NCBI GenBank assembly: GCA_026770025.1
Contig: JAMXDE010000029.1
Location: 723,917-787,916, forward strand
DNA from: Craspedostauros australis
Taxonomy: Eukaryota; Bacillariophyta; Bacillariophyceae; Mastogloiales; Achnanthaceae
DNA: 64,000 bases
Direction of reading: 5' to 3'
Under the pieces are notes generated by a model that had not been told where the DNA came from, ran no database searches, and worked only from the letters and a program-made list of their open reading frames with translations. The position numbers and the translations under genes are program-made. Below are positions 19,972 through 29,995 of this stretch, in pieces; within the stretch, counting starts at the first letter, position 1, and each line of letters begins with the position of its first letter.

Positions 19972-22900
19972 ATGAACAACATGTCACTGCTGAGGACACT
20001 CGGCGACACTCAAGCGCCAATGGCTGAAGATGATCAAGCAACACCTATCGATCTCGACTCAATCTTCGACAATGTGCTTTTCTGGGTCAACGAGTGGAGC
20101 GAAGTACCCGAAGAATTGAAGCAACTTCTGGAGGCAAAAGTGCGAAAGGACAAACCACATTTTTCGGATGAGGATGTTGAGGAGGAAGTGGAATTCCAGC
20201 TTTCGATAGAAGAATTGTGCAGGAAGCGCATTCTCAAGCAGGCCGACAAGAGTGACGACATCCAAAGTTTGGAACAAAAGCTCTCCTCCACACGTATTGC
20301 TGGAACCTTGACCGAACAATGGCTCTCGGCTTGGCTTCGTTTCCATCAAGAAATCCCCGAGTGCATCCGCAACGCTTTGTGGAAACCCAACGACGATCAC
20401 AAACTCGCCGATCCTAAGAACCCACGCCAATCAGTTCTCAACCTGTTGAAGGAGATCCGCGGTAACGACCCCAATGGCTTTCGTGGTCTACAGTACACCT
20501 CGCACACCATCAGCGATGAAGCTACTGGCTACGCACACTACATCGGCAAGGCCAACTTTCGACATGGAGGGAATATCGGTATGGTCCCCAAACAAGTCTT
20601 CATCAACGCGCCGATCCGACAAGGACGCCTCCACAAGGACGACCTGATTCATGTGTACCACGAAGAGAGTGGTAGCGGCAAGACCGTGGAGCTTGCGGCG
20701 AGCGCATTCACCAGAGACGCTCTGTTTACCATCATGCTCGACACCGACGATGTGAAGCTTCTCGATTCATCGAATTCTCTTGCGGTCAAGAAACACCGAA
20801 GGGACCAATCCTGGACGAAGCTCACAGATGAAGTCAAATCGGTCCTCACGCGAGACAAAAAAAGTCTCGGCAGACTTGTCAACTTTCTCAAAGTGTTGGA
20901 TGGGAAGATGCAAAAGAAGACCACACTTTTCATCGTCGTTGGGATTGACGAAGCAAGCAAGTCCCCAAACTTCGTCCGGGCCATCATCGACAGCCACGAC
21001 GACTTTGGAACGGAGCTGGGGAAGTTCATCCGGGACATATTCGCCGAAGAGGCCACGAAACAAGTCAATCCCTTTGCAGCGGGAGCACCACAAGGCTCCT
21101 CAAATGCAAACAAACTCCCCCGTTTTCTCAAGCACATTCACATCAAAGTCCTATTCTCTGTGGCAGGCACCGGTGCTTCCCAACCACCGACGGGATCAAT
21201 CCCCAAGAGCTTCACTCACCTCAATACTTCTGCAAAGGTGAACCCTGCAGCCGTCTACCACATTCTTCGCCGCGAATACGTGGAAGACGTCACGAATACC
21301 ATCATACCAGAGTACACAGAGGTTAAGAAGTTCCCTCTTCTCAACGCCATCGTTGATTCCAACGTCCGGATGATCTCGATCTACATGCGAGTGTCAAGAA
21401 AGCAAGAAAACATCAACCGTGGCCAGGGAAAGAAGTCAAGCGAGAATGAATACGAGCAGAATGCCATCCTTTCCAAAACTTTCACCATCTTCATGAAAAG
21501 CAATGGCATGAAAACTCTGGTGCACAATCCGTACCTTGCGCGGCTCACAGCATCCCAGGCTTTGGCAGCTCTTCTTTTCCAACAGAATGAAGCTTTCAGC
21601 AAACCGCTCACCGATACTCAACTGAACAACATGGACTACGGGATCACCTTCCAACGCTTCAAGGGTGACCTGGGCGGTTCCATCATGCGTCGGTTGGTCG
21701 TCGATTATGGCTTAGTCACCGCAAGGCCACTCACGGGTGAGGATGAGAGCAAGCCGCAGGCAAGTCCGTTCGCGCTCACCGGCGCCATGCAGCTCCTTTG
21801 CCTTTGGATCATTCAAAGCGGTGAAGCAATTGCGGCTGAGAAATCGTTTCTCGGAACAACCTCAGCCAGCTTTGAAACCCTCACTGCGTTGCTGGCCGGG
21901 GCCGCCATCGCTGCGTCCTCCGTCGTGAAGAAGGATAAGCACGGGCGCGTCGTTGCTGCTCCCGCCAATGGTCCCAATCCTAACACGGTTGGGCAGCAGG
22001 AAGCAGACATCATTGCTGCTCTGCGCAAGGTCGGGATGAAAATCAAACCACACCCGAATGACACCCAGCCAACCCACTACACATGCAAAACGATCGGCGG
22101 AGAGAAGCTCGTGGACAAAAGCGCCGGCGATCTCTTTTGGTCTCTCAAGGGTGTCCACCCGGAACTACTTCCAAGAGACCTCGGGATTGCTCGGGTGTAC
22201 TTCCACAAGTCAATGATGACTTGCGTCGAGAGCAACGCGGACAAGCAGCGCATCATGGCTTCTACTAAAGAAGCCTTGCAGCGCGCCGCTGCTGCTGTTG
22301 CTGCTGCGAAAGCCGTGGGCCACGTGAAGGATGCTACTGCAAAAGCCGTGGATCCTGTATTTCGCAATATGTGGGTAACTTTCCAATCGGAAAACGGAGG
22401 ATTGGATTCGCGTTCGCTGGCGGATTGTTCTGACGAAGAGGTCTCATCGTGGTTGAACGACTGTTACTCAATCTTCGTCGATCACGACCTACTCCACAAG
22501 CTCGTGTGGCTCTGGAAGGTCGAACAACAATGCAACGACCAGCAACACACCACGGAGGCTAGTCTCAGCGACGGCATGGCCGTGCTGGGTATCAACAACT
22601 CCACCAATACATCTCGCAGCCCACCCAGCAACGACGCGAAACCGGCCGCATCCACTCTCGCTCCCGCCAACCCATCTCAAGGCACAACCGCAGACGTCGT
22701 GGAAATTTTCTTCAACCTGCCACTCATCCACGTTGCAGAAGGTAGCAGTGAGTTCGCAGATGCCTACGTCACCTTCCTTACGGAGGGGACGGACGCCAAG
22801 ACACGTAAGAAGATCTACAGATTGCGAACAATCTGTATCCAAGCCAAAGATTACTCCGAGACTACAAGCTCAGACATGGACATTTACAAGAAAAATGTCT

Positions 22901-23136
22901 CCGCAGCGGCGAACCCCGGACTGCATACTCTCTTTGGCGGAGACCTGATATACACCGTTGCAGGTACGCAAAGCACAGTTGCTTGGGGTTTCGGCGGAGA
23001 CTTTCCATACGTTCCTTTCGTGGTGGACAAGTCCACCATCCTGGAGACTTCGATGGAGGGAATGGCCAAGCGCCGTAATCAAACCGCAAAACATGGCGCG
23101 CACGCTGAACTCTTCTTCGTACCCTACCAACGATAG
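19972..23136 (+). CDS. P-loop NTPase-like protein of unknown family (1054 aa)
   Basis: I do not recognise this protein as a whole. The frame starts at ATG 19972; further Met codons at residues 4 and 17 are possible starts. An acidic helical N-terminus (residues 30-110) is followed by ESGSGKT at 232-238, which reads as a Walker A P-loop, and by a hydrophobic strand ending FIVVGIDEAS at about 320-329, which reads as Walker B. No sensor or arginine finger can be assigned. The middle (about 600-760) is Ala-rich with coiled-coil character; the C-terminal 300 residues look globular, without known motifs. A P-loop domain inside a long multidomain protein recalls Crinkler/RHS-type proteins of oomycetes, chytrids and kinetoplastids, but no LxLFLAK header or nuclease motif is visible, so this is only a resemblance. 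No signal peptide. The frame ends in TAG and then stays open for 20 acidic codons to a TGA at 23199. Confidence 0.6.
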   Translation: MNNMSLLRTLGDTQAPMAEDDQATPIDLDSIFDNVLFWVNEWSEVPEELKQLLEAKVRKDKPHFSDEDVEEEVEFQLSIEELCRKRILKQADKSDDIQSLEQKLSSTRIAGTLTEQWLSAWLRFHQEIPECIRNALWKPNDDHKLADPKNPRQSVLNLLKEIRGNDPNGFRGLQYTSHTISDEATGYAHYIGKANFRHGGNIGMVPKQVFINAPIRQGRLHKDDLIHVYHEESGSGKTVELAASAFTRDALFTIMLDTDDVKLLDSSNSLAVKKHRRDQSWTKLTDEVKSVLTRDKKSLGRLVNFLKVLDGKMQKKTTLFIVVGIDEASKSPNFVRAIIDSHDDFGTELGKFIRDIFAEEATKQVNPFAAGAPQGSSNANKLPRFLKHIHIKVLFSVAGTGASQPPTGSIPKSFTHLNTSAKVNPAAVYHILRREYVEDVTNTIIPEYTEVKKFPLLNAIVDSNVRMISIYMRVSRKQENINRGQGKKSSENEYEQNAILSKTFTIFMKSNGMKTLVHNPYLARLTASQALAALLFQQNEAFSKPLTDTQLNNMDYGITFQRFKGDLGGSIMRRLVVDYGLVTARPLTGEDESKPQASPFALTGAMQLLCLWIIQSGEAIAAEKSFLGTTSASFETLTALLAGAAIAASSVVKKDKHGRVVAAPANGPNPNTVGQQEADIIAALRKVGMKIKPHPNDTQPTHYTCKTIGGEKLVDKSAGDLFWSLKGVHPELLPRDLGIARVYFHKSMMTCVESNADKQRIMASTKEALQRAAAAVAAAKAVGHVKDATAKAVDPVFRNMWVTFQSENGGLDSRSLADCSDEEVSSWLNDCYSIFVDHDLLHKLVWLWKVEQQCNDQQHTTEASLSDGMAVLGINNSTNTSRSPPSNDAKPAASTLAPANPSQGTTADVVEIFFNLPLIHVAEGSSEFADAYVTFLTEGTDAKTRKKIYRLRTICIQAKDYSETTSSDMDIYKKNVSAAANPGLHTLFGGDLIYTVAGTQSTVAWGFGGDFPYVPFVVDKSTILETSMEGMAKRRNQTAKHGAHAELFFVPYQR

Positions 23137-23199
23137 AAGACAGCCAAGGAACTCACGTACAACGACCCCCTCGACGAAGAGGACCAAGAGGAAGACTGA
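23137..23199 (+). other. Open in-frame extension after the TAG stop
   Basis: The frame of the upstream P-loop protein continues for 20 sense codons after TAG, ending DEEDQEED and a TGA. Composition is acidic and protein-like. It may be a former C-terminus cut by a recent nonsense change, or chance. Confidence 0.35.
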
Positions 23200-24452
23200 A
23201 CGATCTCGATAGATGACATCAACGACGAGGGAATTGCGGGTATCGTGCCGTGAAGCAACAACCAGGCAGCCGTACCAACGCGGCAAATGCCGCACGCCTC
23301 ACGAAGGTCTCGTTCATTCCCGACGCCAACCAAAGGGCACACTGAAAAGGGGTTCGGTGTTTCCAATCTATGCATCAATCCATCCGTGCATACATGCATC
23401 CTTCAGGACATCTGGTGGTTCTGATGAGTTCCGCGACGATACTCATGTCAGTACCAATGCATGGCCCTTCCGAAAGAAAGGCTGCGTTGCAGTCTTGCCA
23501 ATATTACACGTAAAGAAAATCACTAGTACCAAATACACTAATACATGCATCACTCCGAGTACAAGTGTGGCTGCGAATGCTGCGTTGGCATTTTGCCACG
23601 CTGCGCATGCCATGCTACCTGCGGAGAACGGAAAATGCAGCAAGCCAGTAAGCGATAACGCTGGTTGTGGAGTTTTGTGCGTGATGAGTCGTCTTAAAGT
23701 AGACTACAATAGAGCACAACCAAACCCATCCAAATAACTGCTTATCATGTTATATCTCAACAACACATCATTTACAACTAGAAATAAATAGTGCATTCGG
23801 ACACCTGTCTATCATTGATTCTGAATATCTAAGTTAAATTTATATGAGCTTTATTTTTAACATCATTTTGGCTTGCTGTCCGTCAGGTGGTGGATGGCAA
23901 CAAAAACTCTGGATGCCGCCATGCTGCCCTCCTTTCAGCACCCATGATCATCATTATCATCCCTGGCATTTTCACAATCTGCGCACCACATTAGCTCCGC
24001 ATACCCCCATCTATCCACTCCATGAAGCACTCCAAGTTCGATGTGCATTGCACACCCCAAAGCCTCCCTGCACTGAAACGCAGCAATTTCGAAAAAAAAA
24101 CGTTTTCCATGCGGATGCCGTTCGTATTTGGATCCGTATCTCGTCGATACGACCCTTGCAGCTCCTCCACATGACCCTCATGCGTTCCCACATTCCCTGG
24201 CGACTCAATGATGCATTCATAATGGGTGGGGCGTTCATACCTTGGAAGGTTCACCTCCGAATGATCATGCCATCCTTCTGTTTTGTCAAACAGTGCAAGT
24301 AACTACGGTAGATATATTGGCCTGTTGTTGCGTGCCCTGGTCGGAGCTCTTGTTGATTATTTGTGAGTGCTGTCCGAAGACAGCCCCCGACCAGTATTTG
24401 ACTAATAGGATTAGTAGAAGAGTAAGAAGTAAAGAATTCTGTGAGAATTGTC
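23200..24452. other. Intergenic, retrotransposon boundary at the right end
   Basis: About 1.25 kb without a recognisable host gene. From 24452 leftwards the sequence should contain the 3' LTR of CoA (minus orientation), beginning TGACAATTC after the polypurine tract, but its outer end cannot be fixed because no second copy exists in the window. Confidence 0.4.
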
Positions 24453-24994
24453 ACGCCCCTTGATCTCGAGGTAGACCTGCATAGAAAGAGTTGTGACAAA
24501 TGATGTGAGTTCTGGCTTTGCCAGTGCCTTCGTGAGCATATCTGCAAAGTTCCGCTTCGATGGGACATAGACTGGGACAAGGATTCCAGCTCCCACCGCC
24601 TCGCGGACTCTGTGGAATGAGATTGCCACGTGCTTCTTTTGAAGCAAGCTGTCTGCAATGGTCGTGTTCGATATCACTGCATTGTTGTCGCCGAACGTGA
24701 TCGTTGGCGCTTTGACTGTGACTCCCAGAGATCGGAGTGCGTATCGGAGTGCAATGATTTCCTCGGTTGCCGAGCGCATTGCATTGAATTCTGCTCCGTA
24801 TGTTGAGGTTGCGACTGATGTCTGGCAATTGCTGGAGAAGTGCACTGGGGTGCGCCCCAGGAAGATGATGCCGGTGTTCGATCTTCGTGTGACCAGATCG
24901 TGAGCGTGGTCTGCATCGACGAATGCGCACATCTGGATCTCAGGATATATCGCTGCCGGTGCCTGATCGTCAATGTCCTCAGCCGCTTCGGGGT
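24411..24994 (-). pseudogene. CoA RNase H segment
   Basis: The continuation after the insertion reads EAAEDIDDQ, then the RNase H signature: CAFVDADHAHD, STYGAEFNAM, ITFGDNNAV, HRVREA and FADMLTKAL. These are the four catalytic acidic positions of copia RNase H. The frame continues through the polypurine tract (encoding KGR) into the presumed LTR and stops at 24411. Confidence 0.8.
24454..24461 (-). other. CoA polypurine tract
   Basis: AAGGGGCG on the minus strand, immediately before the presumed 3' LTR start TGACAATTC. It is the same octamer that precedes the CoB 3' LTR. Confidence 0.6.
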
Positions 24995-25705
24995 TGATAG
25001 AACACAGACAAGAATGGGTACTTACCTCGAGATTGGGAGTGATCAGGTCCGTCAAATGAAGTAGAGTGAAGATGGTAGGGATTGTCAGTGTGCTCTGAGT
25101 GGTTAATAGTATTAGATGGTATGTAAGCTGGCCCAATTCAGAACTATTGGAGTCTGAATTGTGAGCAGATGGAGATGAAATGATGAAAATGATGTTGAGG
25201 CAACATGTGTTGCAACACACAGTAGAGCATGAAGTGCAGTGCATGAATTACAGTGCATGAAGTGGAGAGTATGAAGGTGTTGTCGAGTTTGCAAGACTGA
25301 GGAGGTTCATGGCACCTCCAAGACTGATCTTGCTTCTTGGAACAACAATGATGCATGCAGCAAATCCGATCATTGCAGAAATGCGATCTTGCCAAATTTG
25401 ATGGGATTGATGAGCTTGTATCTGAGCCAAGATGCTCAGGTACATTCACTCACCAAGACAGTAGACATGTATGTTCATGTGCACATAAGGAGGATGACAG
25501 GCAGGGCCTGACATCCATCCTTCAACTCATTACCATCTTCAGATACCAAGACAGGTATCTGAGCGCCGTTGGAAGTTGCGGGAAATTAGGTCAACAGAGA
25601 AAGAGAAAACGGTTCATGGCCAAAAGTCTCATGCGTGACCTGACACAGTCTACGGAGAACAAGACTAGACATAGACTAAGGTGAATATAGACTTTTGATC
25701 TGATA
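24995..25705. mobile_element. 711-bp insertion in CoA, solo-LTR-like
   Basis: It is bounded by the 5-bp direct repeat GGGGT (24990-24994 and 25706-25710). Removing it plus one repeat rejoins the RT and RNase H frames exactly (GAG TAC CCC GAA GCG on the minus strand). In minus orientation it starts TATCAGATC and ends TTCTATCA. It has no convincing ORF. Size and 5-bp duplication fit a solo LTR, but no second copy is in the window, so its family is unknown. Confidence 0.7.
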
Positions 25706-27109
25706 GGGGTACTCTTCCTTCATCTGTGCAACCATCTCCGGGTTGGGCGATTCTGGATTGAAGTTCTCGAATGCGATGGGTTTTGAGTCAATCATGGTTC
25801 GCAGCGTGGATTTGCTCTTGAGGTATCCCCATATCTTAAGTGCTCTCGTGAGATGCCCTTTTCGTGGTGTCGATGTGAAACGTGAGAGAGAAGAGGTGGC
25901 AAATGCGACGTCGAAACGTCCGAGCTGTACAACCCAGTTCAGCATGCCAATGAGCTGCTGGAACTGTTGTTGCTCGTCAGGTGTTAGTAGTGGCGTATCA
26001 TCCGTCTCCGGATGATCCTTGCTCTTCATGGGCACATGTTGGTCATGCAGTTCCCCATGGAGCCGTTCGATCTTGTCCAGCGCATTGGAAATGTATTTGT
26101 CGCATCCGACGCTCCATTTTCCTTTTGCGTTCCTGGAATAATCGTTGCCAAGATAGTACTTCGGCGGTCCGATGTCTTTGACTGTGTAGACTTGTTGGAT
26201 CGCTTTCATGTACTGATCTGGGTCTTTGGCGACTATCTTGAAGTCGTCCACGTGGGTGCAGATGTAGTCGTAGCCAGAGTCGTCTCTGCGCTGGATCCAT
26301 ACATCTTGATCGTGGCGGGATGGCGTGAATCCCATTGATGAGAGAGTGTTAGCGAAGTGTGCATGGAATCGTTGTGCGCTCGACCGAAGACCGTACAGTG
26401 CTTTCTTGAGCACAATGACTTGTCCTTCTTTGTCGTCGAATGCCTTTCCTGCTGTCGCGTAGATCTTCTCATTGGTGTACGCATTGACGAATGCGTTGCC
26501 GACGTCGCCACATAGCTGTTGCAGGTTGTTTGCATCTGCTATTGCATCAAGGATGCGGACGCTTGTCGACTTGACGGTTGAAGAGTAGACTCGGATGTTG
26601 TCCGCCAGCTCGATGAGATGCCCGCCTGCTACCAAGCGCCCCTTACGTCGCAGATCTTGCTTGACCGCGAATATGAGTTGGAGTTTTGTGCTCTGGTAGT
26701 CTGCTGGTGGTTGGTATGTCGATGGGTGGAATGTGAAGCAGTCGAGTTCGATCAATGCGTCGATCTCTTTCTTCGCTGCATCTCTCCATTGGTGATCCCC
26801 ATTGGCTTCATCCAGTTGCAATGCATGCTTCATGTTGCGTGGGACCTCGACACCGTATTGGTATACCGTGGCGAAGTAGTCTCGTTTTGGCTTCTTCTTG
26901 CCTGGACGGATTCGTCTGACGATGATGATGTTGTCGTCGTCATCCATTGTGAATGCTCGAGTCTGCTCGATTCTTCGGATTCTGCGCCTGATGGCTCGCA
27001 GAGCATGTTTCGCCCACTTGAGTAGGACTTGCGATTGTCGATTGTGTCGACCGTTGCGTCGTGGTTCGTTGTCGATGATGTACCGTGCTACCATTTCGGG
27101 ATGGTCTGC
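25706..27109 (-). pseudogene. CoA reverse transcriptase segment
   Basis: Copia RT with YGVEVPRNMKHAL and WRDAAKKEIDAL at the start of the RVT_2 domain, CGDVGNAFVNAY (first catalytic Asp) and THVDDFKIV, where the usual YVDD box has His in place of Tyr. GMLNWVVQLGRFDVAFATSSLSRF follows. The frame leaves the element at the 711-bp insertion; the displaced continuation (RNase H) resumes at 24994. Confidence 0.8.
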
Positions 27110-29236
27110 TCAAATCACATCGTATCTGAACCATTGCGTTTCAGTGTTGGACCATTTCACGTTGAAGTGCAGATGTCCGTCTCTGAATGCGTGGCTGAGG
27201 ATTGATTGGACTGCCAAGTCGTCAGATTTCTCGTTTTCGATCTGGTTTCGGAACAGCTCGTCATGCTCTCTCTCGATGAGAGAGGACTCACGCCCCTGAG
27301 AGCGGTGCTCCGGAGGATCTGGCATCGCCGTGACTTCGGAGTCATCGGTCTCCTCAGAGATGTTACCCGTGGATGCGTCGCTGTCGTCATCTGAGATGAC
27401 GCCATGTGCATTATGTTCCGGCATGTCGCCGTCGTTGGGAATTATGTTGGGTTGACCGAACCATCGGTCAGCCGTGCCTGCTGGCGTGTTAGTCTCGGAT
27501 ACGCCCCTGACCTCCTGCGTCTCCGGCTCCGGTGGACCCGCCGCCGCCCCTGACTGCACAGCAATCGCGTCGACGGCCTCGCGGACCTGTCGAGCGAGCT
27601 CAGCTGGCAATGTCTTGGTTCTGGCGCGTTCGCCGGACTCGCCGCGCGTAGTGGTGTGGATGATATCGAGTCGAGCGATGCGGTCGATCTCCGCGTCGGT
27701 GATGCGTGGAGGAACGGCGTCTTCGACGACACGCGGCTTGACGATGTTTCGCACAAGCGCAGTGCCCTTCGTGACGTCGTCTCCTCGTGGTGACCATATA
27801 GTGTACGTGAATGGGTCGCCGTGGTTCCATGCGATGCCAAGGAAGTACCCTGGCTTGAATGGATGGTTGGGGAATTTGGTCATGGGTTCGAAGAACCAGA
27901 CGGGTTGGAAGAACGTGAAGCGAAACATCGAGATGTCGGGAGTGTTGCCGCGAAGAATCTCAATCGGAGTGCGCCATTGGAGGCTCGCCTTCGCCGTGTA
28001 ATTCCATGTGTCGATCGCGTGTTGCACAGCATAGCACCAGAATGAGAGTGGCGCCGAGGTGGCCCACAGAAGCTGGTACGCATGCCGCTTGACATTGCCG
28101 ATCGCCCGTTCTGCGTGGTTCTGGTTCTGATTCATCGGCACCGTGAATTGGTGCTTGATCAGGTAGCGGGATGTGACCGCTTTCCATGCCTTGCCCGATT
28201 GCACCTGCAAATTGTCTGAAACGAGTAGATCCGGAGCGCCGACGCGGATGATGAAATCCGTGAGCGCCCCTGGCGCCATGGCCTCGCGGGTCAGTGGCTT
28301 CGCCCAGATGAATTTCGATTGGTTGTGCGAGAATAGCTGGAAGCACTTGTAGTGCCTGATGGACTGGACGGTGGAGAAGAACGTGTCCGTGTCAACTCTG
28401 CCGTCGATTCTGTTGGGTTGCAGCACTCCTGCTCGCTGCGCTCGATACTGCCGCGGGATAAGCCTTGACTCTGCCTCGATCGGAGTATCCGCCAGCTGAG
28501 TGGATGCCGCCATTGTTTTCTCCACCACGTGTGGTGGAAGGTGCCGGAAGATTCGCGTGAAATCGACCCGACCTGTGTTGCGTCGTAGGCGCTGATGTCT
28601 GTCGCATATGATGATATGCCGTGCCGTCGCCATCTTGTGGGCTGTCGGCTTTCTGATGGGAATTCGGAGCGTGTTGCCTTCATGGTTCTCCAGTGGTATG
28701 CTGATTTCGTCCGATGAGACCCGCTGCTGTCCCTGATGTTCGATTAGGCGATCGTAGACGTTCAGTCTGGACGTGCGCATATGATGTGTGTTAAACAGTG
28801 ATTCCGTCTGCTGTGGATGCTTGTCGAGAGCCACGTAGTTCGCTTTGATGAGGATCACGCCGCCTGATGGGGGCTCGTATGCTGCCACCGCGTCGACCAT
28901 CTGGAATGTCTCGATTGGTGAGTTGATCGTCGCCCCTCGGGCACGAAACTCTTGTTGGTGTGTGTGGGTCACCTCCCAGCCCGACGCATGAACGATGTCT
29001 CCGTCCGCCCCTGAGTCTAGGATGATAAAGCCTTGGCTATTGGTCGTTACTCTTGCCCTTCGGATGCAGTGCTCCACTGTCGGGTGGGTTGTACACGGAC
29101 GGGACTCTTGTGGTACCTCCGGACGTGCACATCCGGGCACTCCCGCTGCGGTCGTCACGCTCGCCCCCCTACAGTCGCGGGATTTGAGGTGGATGACAAT
29201 CTCCGACTGACGGCGAGTTGTGCCCGTCTTTGATTG
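27110..29236 (-). pseudogene. CoA protease-integrase segment
   Basis: The open frame contains the aspartic protease motif FIILDSGADGD, then an integrase core with RVDTDTFF, LVSDNLQVQSG and NQNHAERAIGNVKRH as the three catalytic acidic positions. A copia integrase C-terminal region (WFFEP...KPGYFLGIAWNHGDP) follows, then a long acidic linker with WSNTETQWFRYD at its end. In the homologous place CoB reads on into RT; here a TGA (27112-27110) intervenes in the same frame. Confidence 0.8.
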
Positions 29237-29995
29237 TCAAGAACCGGCGTTCCATGGTCCTTGGGTGCCGGGTCGTCCGGTCTTGTGATCGCCCGTGCGA
29301 GGCCGCTTGGGCCCTCGCTGGGTCAGTGGCAACTCGAGGTTGCGCGCATAGTCTGCTGGCTTGTTGCGCTTGAGGGTTTCCTCATCAATGGGTTTCCTGG
29401 TGGTGCGGAAGTGACGAGACGCTTCGACGAGGAGCACTTGAGTGCTCACCGGCATGCGACGGAAGACGGAGTCCGGCAACCGAAACGATGCGGCGCCCTT
29501 GCGATCCCACTTGGAAGATTCGCGTGGCCTCTTGCGATCGTCCTTGTTGTCCTTCTGCTGGTAGCGACGGTTGCGCTTGGGAGAGTAGTGTCCTTCCGAC
29601 TTCGTGAGGAGCGCGTCATGTTGCATGAACGCCTCGCGGATTGTGTTGAAGGATTGTTCCGTGTTGCGGAATCTGGACATCTCGCTTGTGAAGCGATCGT
29701 CCGTGATGTTGCGAAAGAACTTCGCGATCTTTTGCTGGTCGGTCATCTGCTTTCCGTTCTGCTCCATGACACGGATGCATTTGGAGAAATCATTGACGAA
29801 GACTGGGAAGGGCTCTGATCCGTCATAACGGAGCTTGGCGATCTTCTGTTCTTCCTCCGCGATGGCCTCAGCTTTGTGGTCGACGGACTCATAGTTGCGT
29901 ATGAGCGCCTGGTAAGCGTCATGGCCGTTCGGCTCATGCGCCTCCACGATGAATGCCGCGCATCCCTTCTCTGTCTTGGTGTGCAGGACAGTGTA
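29237..29995 (-). pseudogene. CoA gag, 5'-truncated
   Basis: About 253 codons of gag-like protein: helical, then a basic C-terminus (SPKRNRRYQQKDNKDDRKRPRES). No CCHC zinc knuckle is visible in this portion. The N-terminus is missing because the LTR copy at 29996-30790 abuts it; the only start-like codon (TTG at 30004) lies inside that LTR. The frame ends at TGA 29239-29237 but continues open in the same frame toward the protease, so gag and pol once formed one polyprotein, or the stop is read through. Confidence 0.75.

Larger units (their letters stand above)
24411..29995 (-). mobile_element. CoA: degenerate Ty1/copia retrotransposon
   Basis: Gag, protease, integrase, reverse transcriptase and RNase H follow in copia order on the minus strand, all in one frame. 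The frame is interrupted by TGA codons at 29239-29237 and 27112-27110 and by a 711-bp insertion at 24995-25705. The 5' end is cut: the gag frame runs straight into a foreign LTR at 29996 with no leader or start codon. It belongs to the same broad lineage as CoB (D-x-D...SDN...NQN-x-AE integrase). A polypurine tract AAGGGGCG lies at 24461-24454, followed by the presumed 3' LTR. Confidence 0.85.

Noticed and set aside
19972..23136. Annotation as a Crinkler effector
   Set aside because: No LxLFLAK/HVLVxxP header, no signal peptide and no recognised C-terminal effector domain; only a P-loop resemblance remains.
24995..25705. The 711-bp interruption of CoA as a spliceosomal intron
   Set aside because: The borders lack usable GT-AG sites and are flanked by a 5-bp direct repeat, which fits a transposed insertion.
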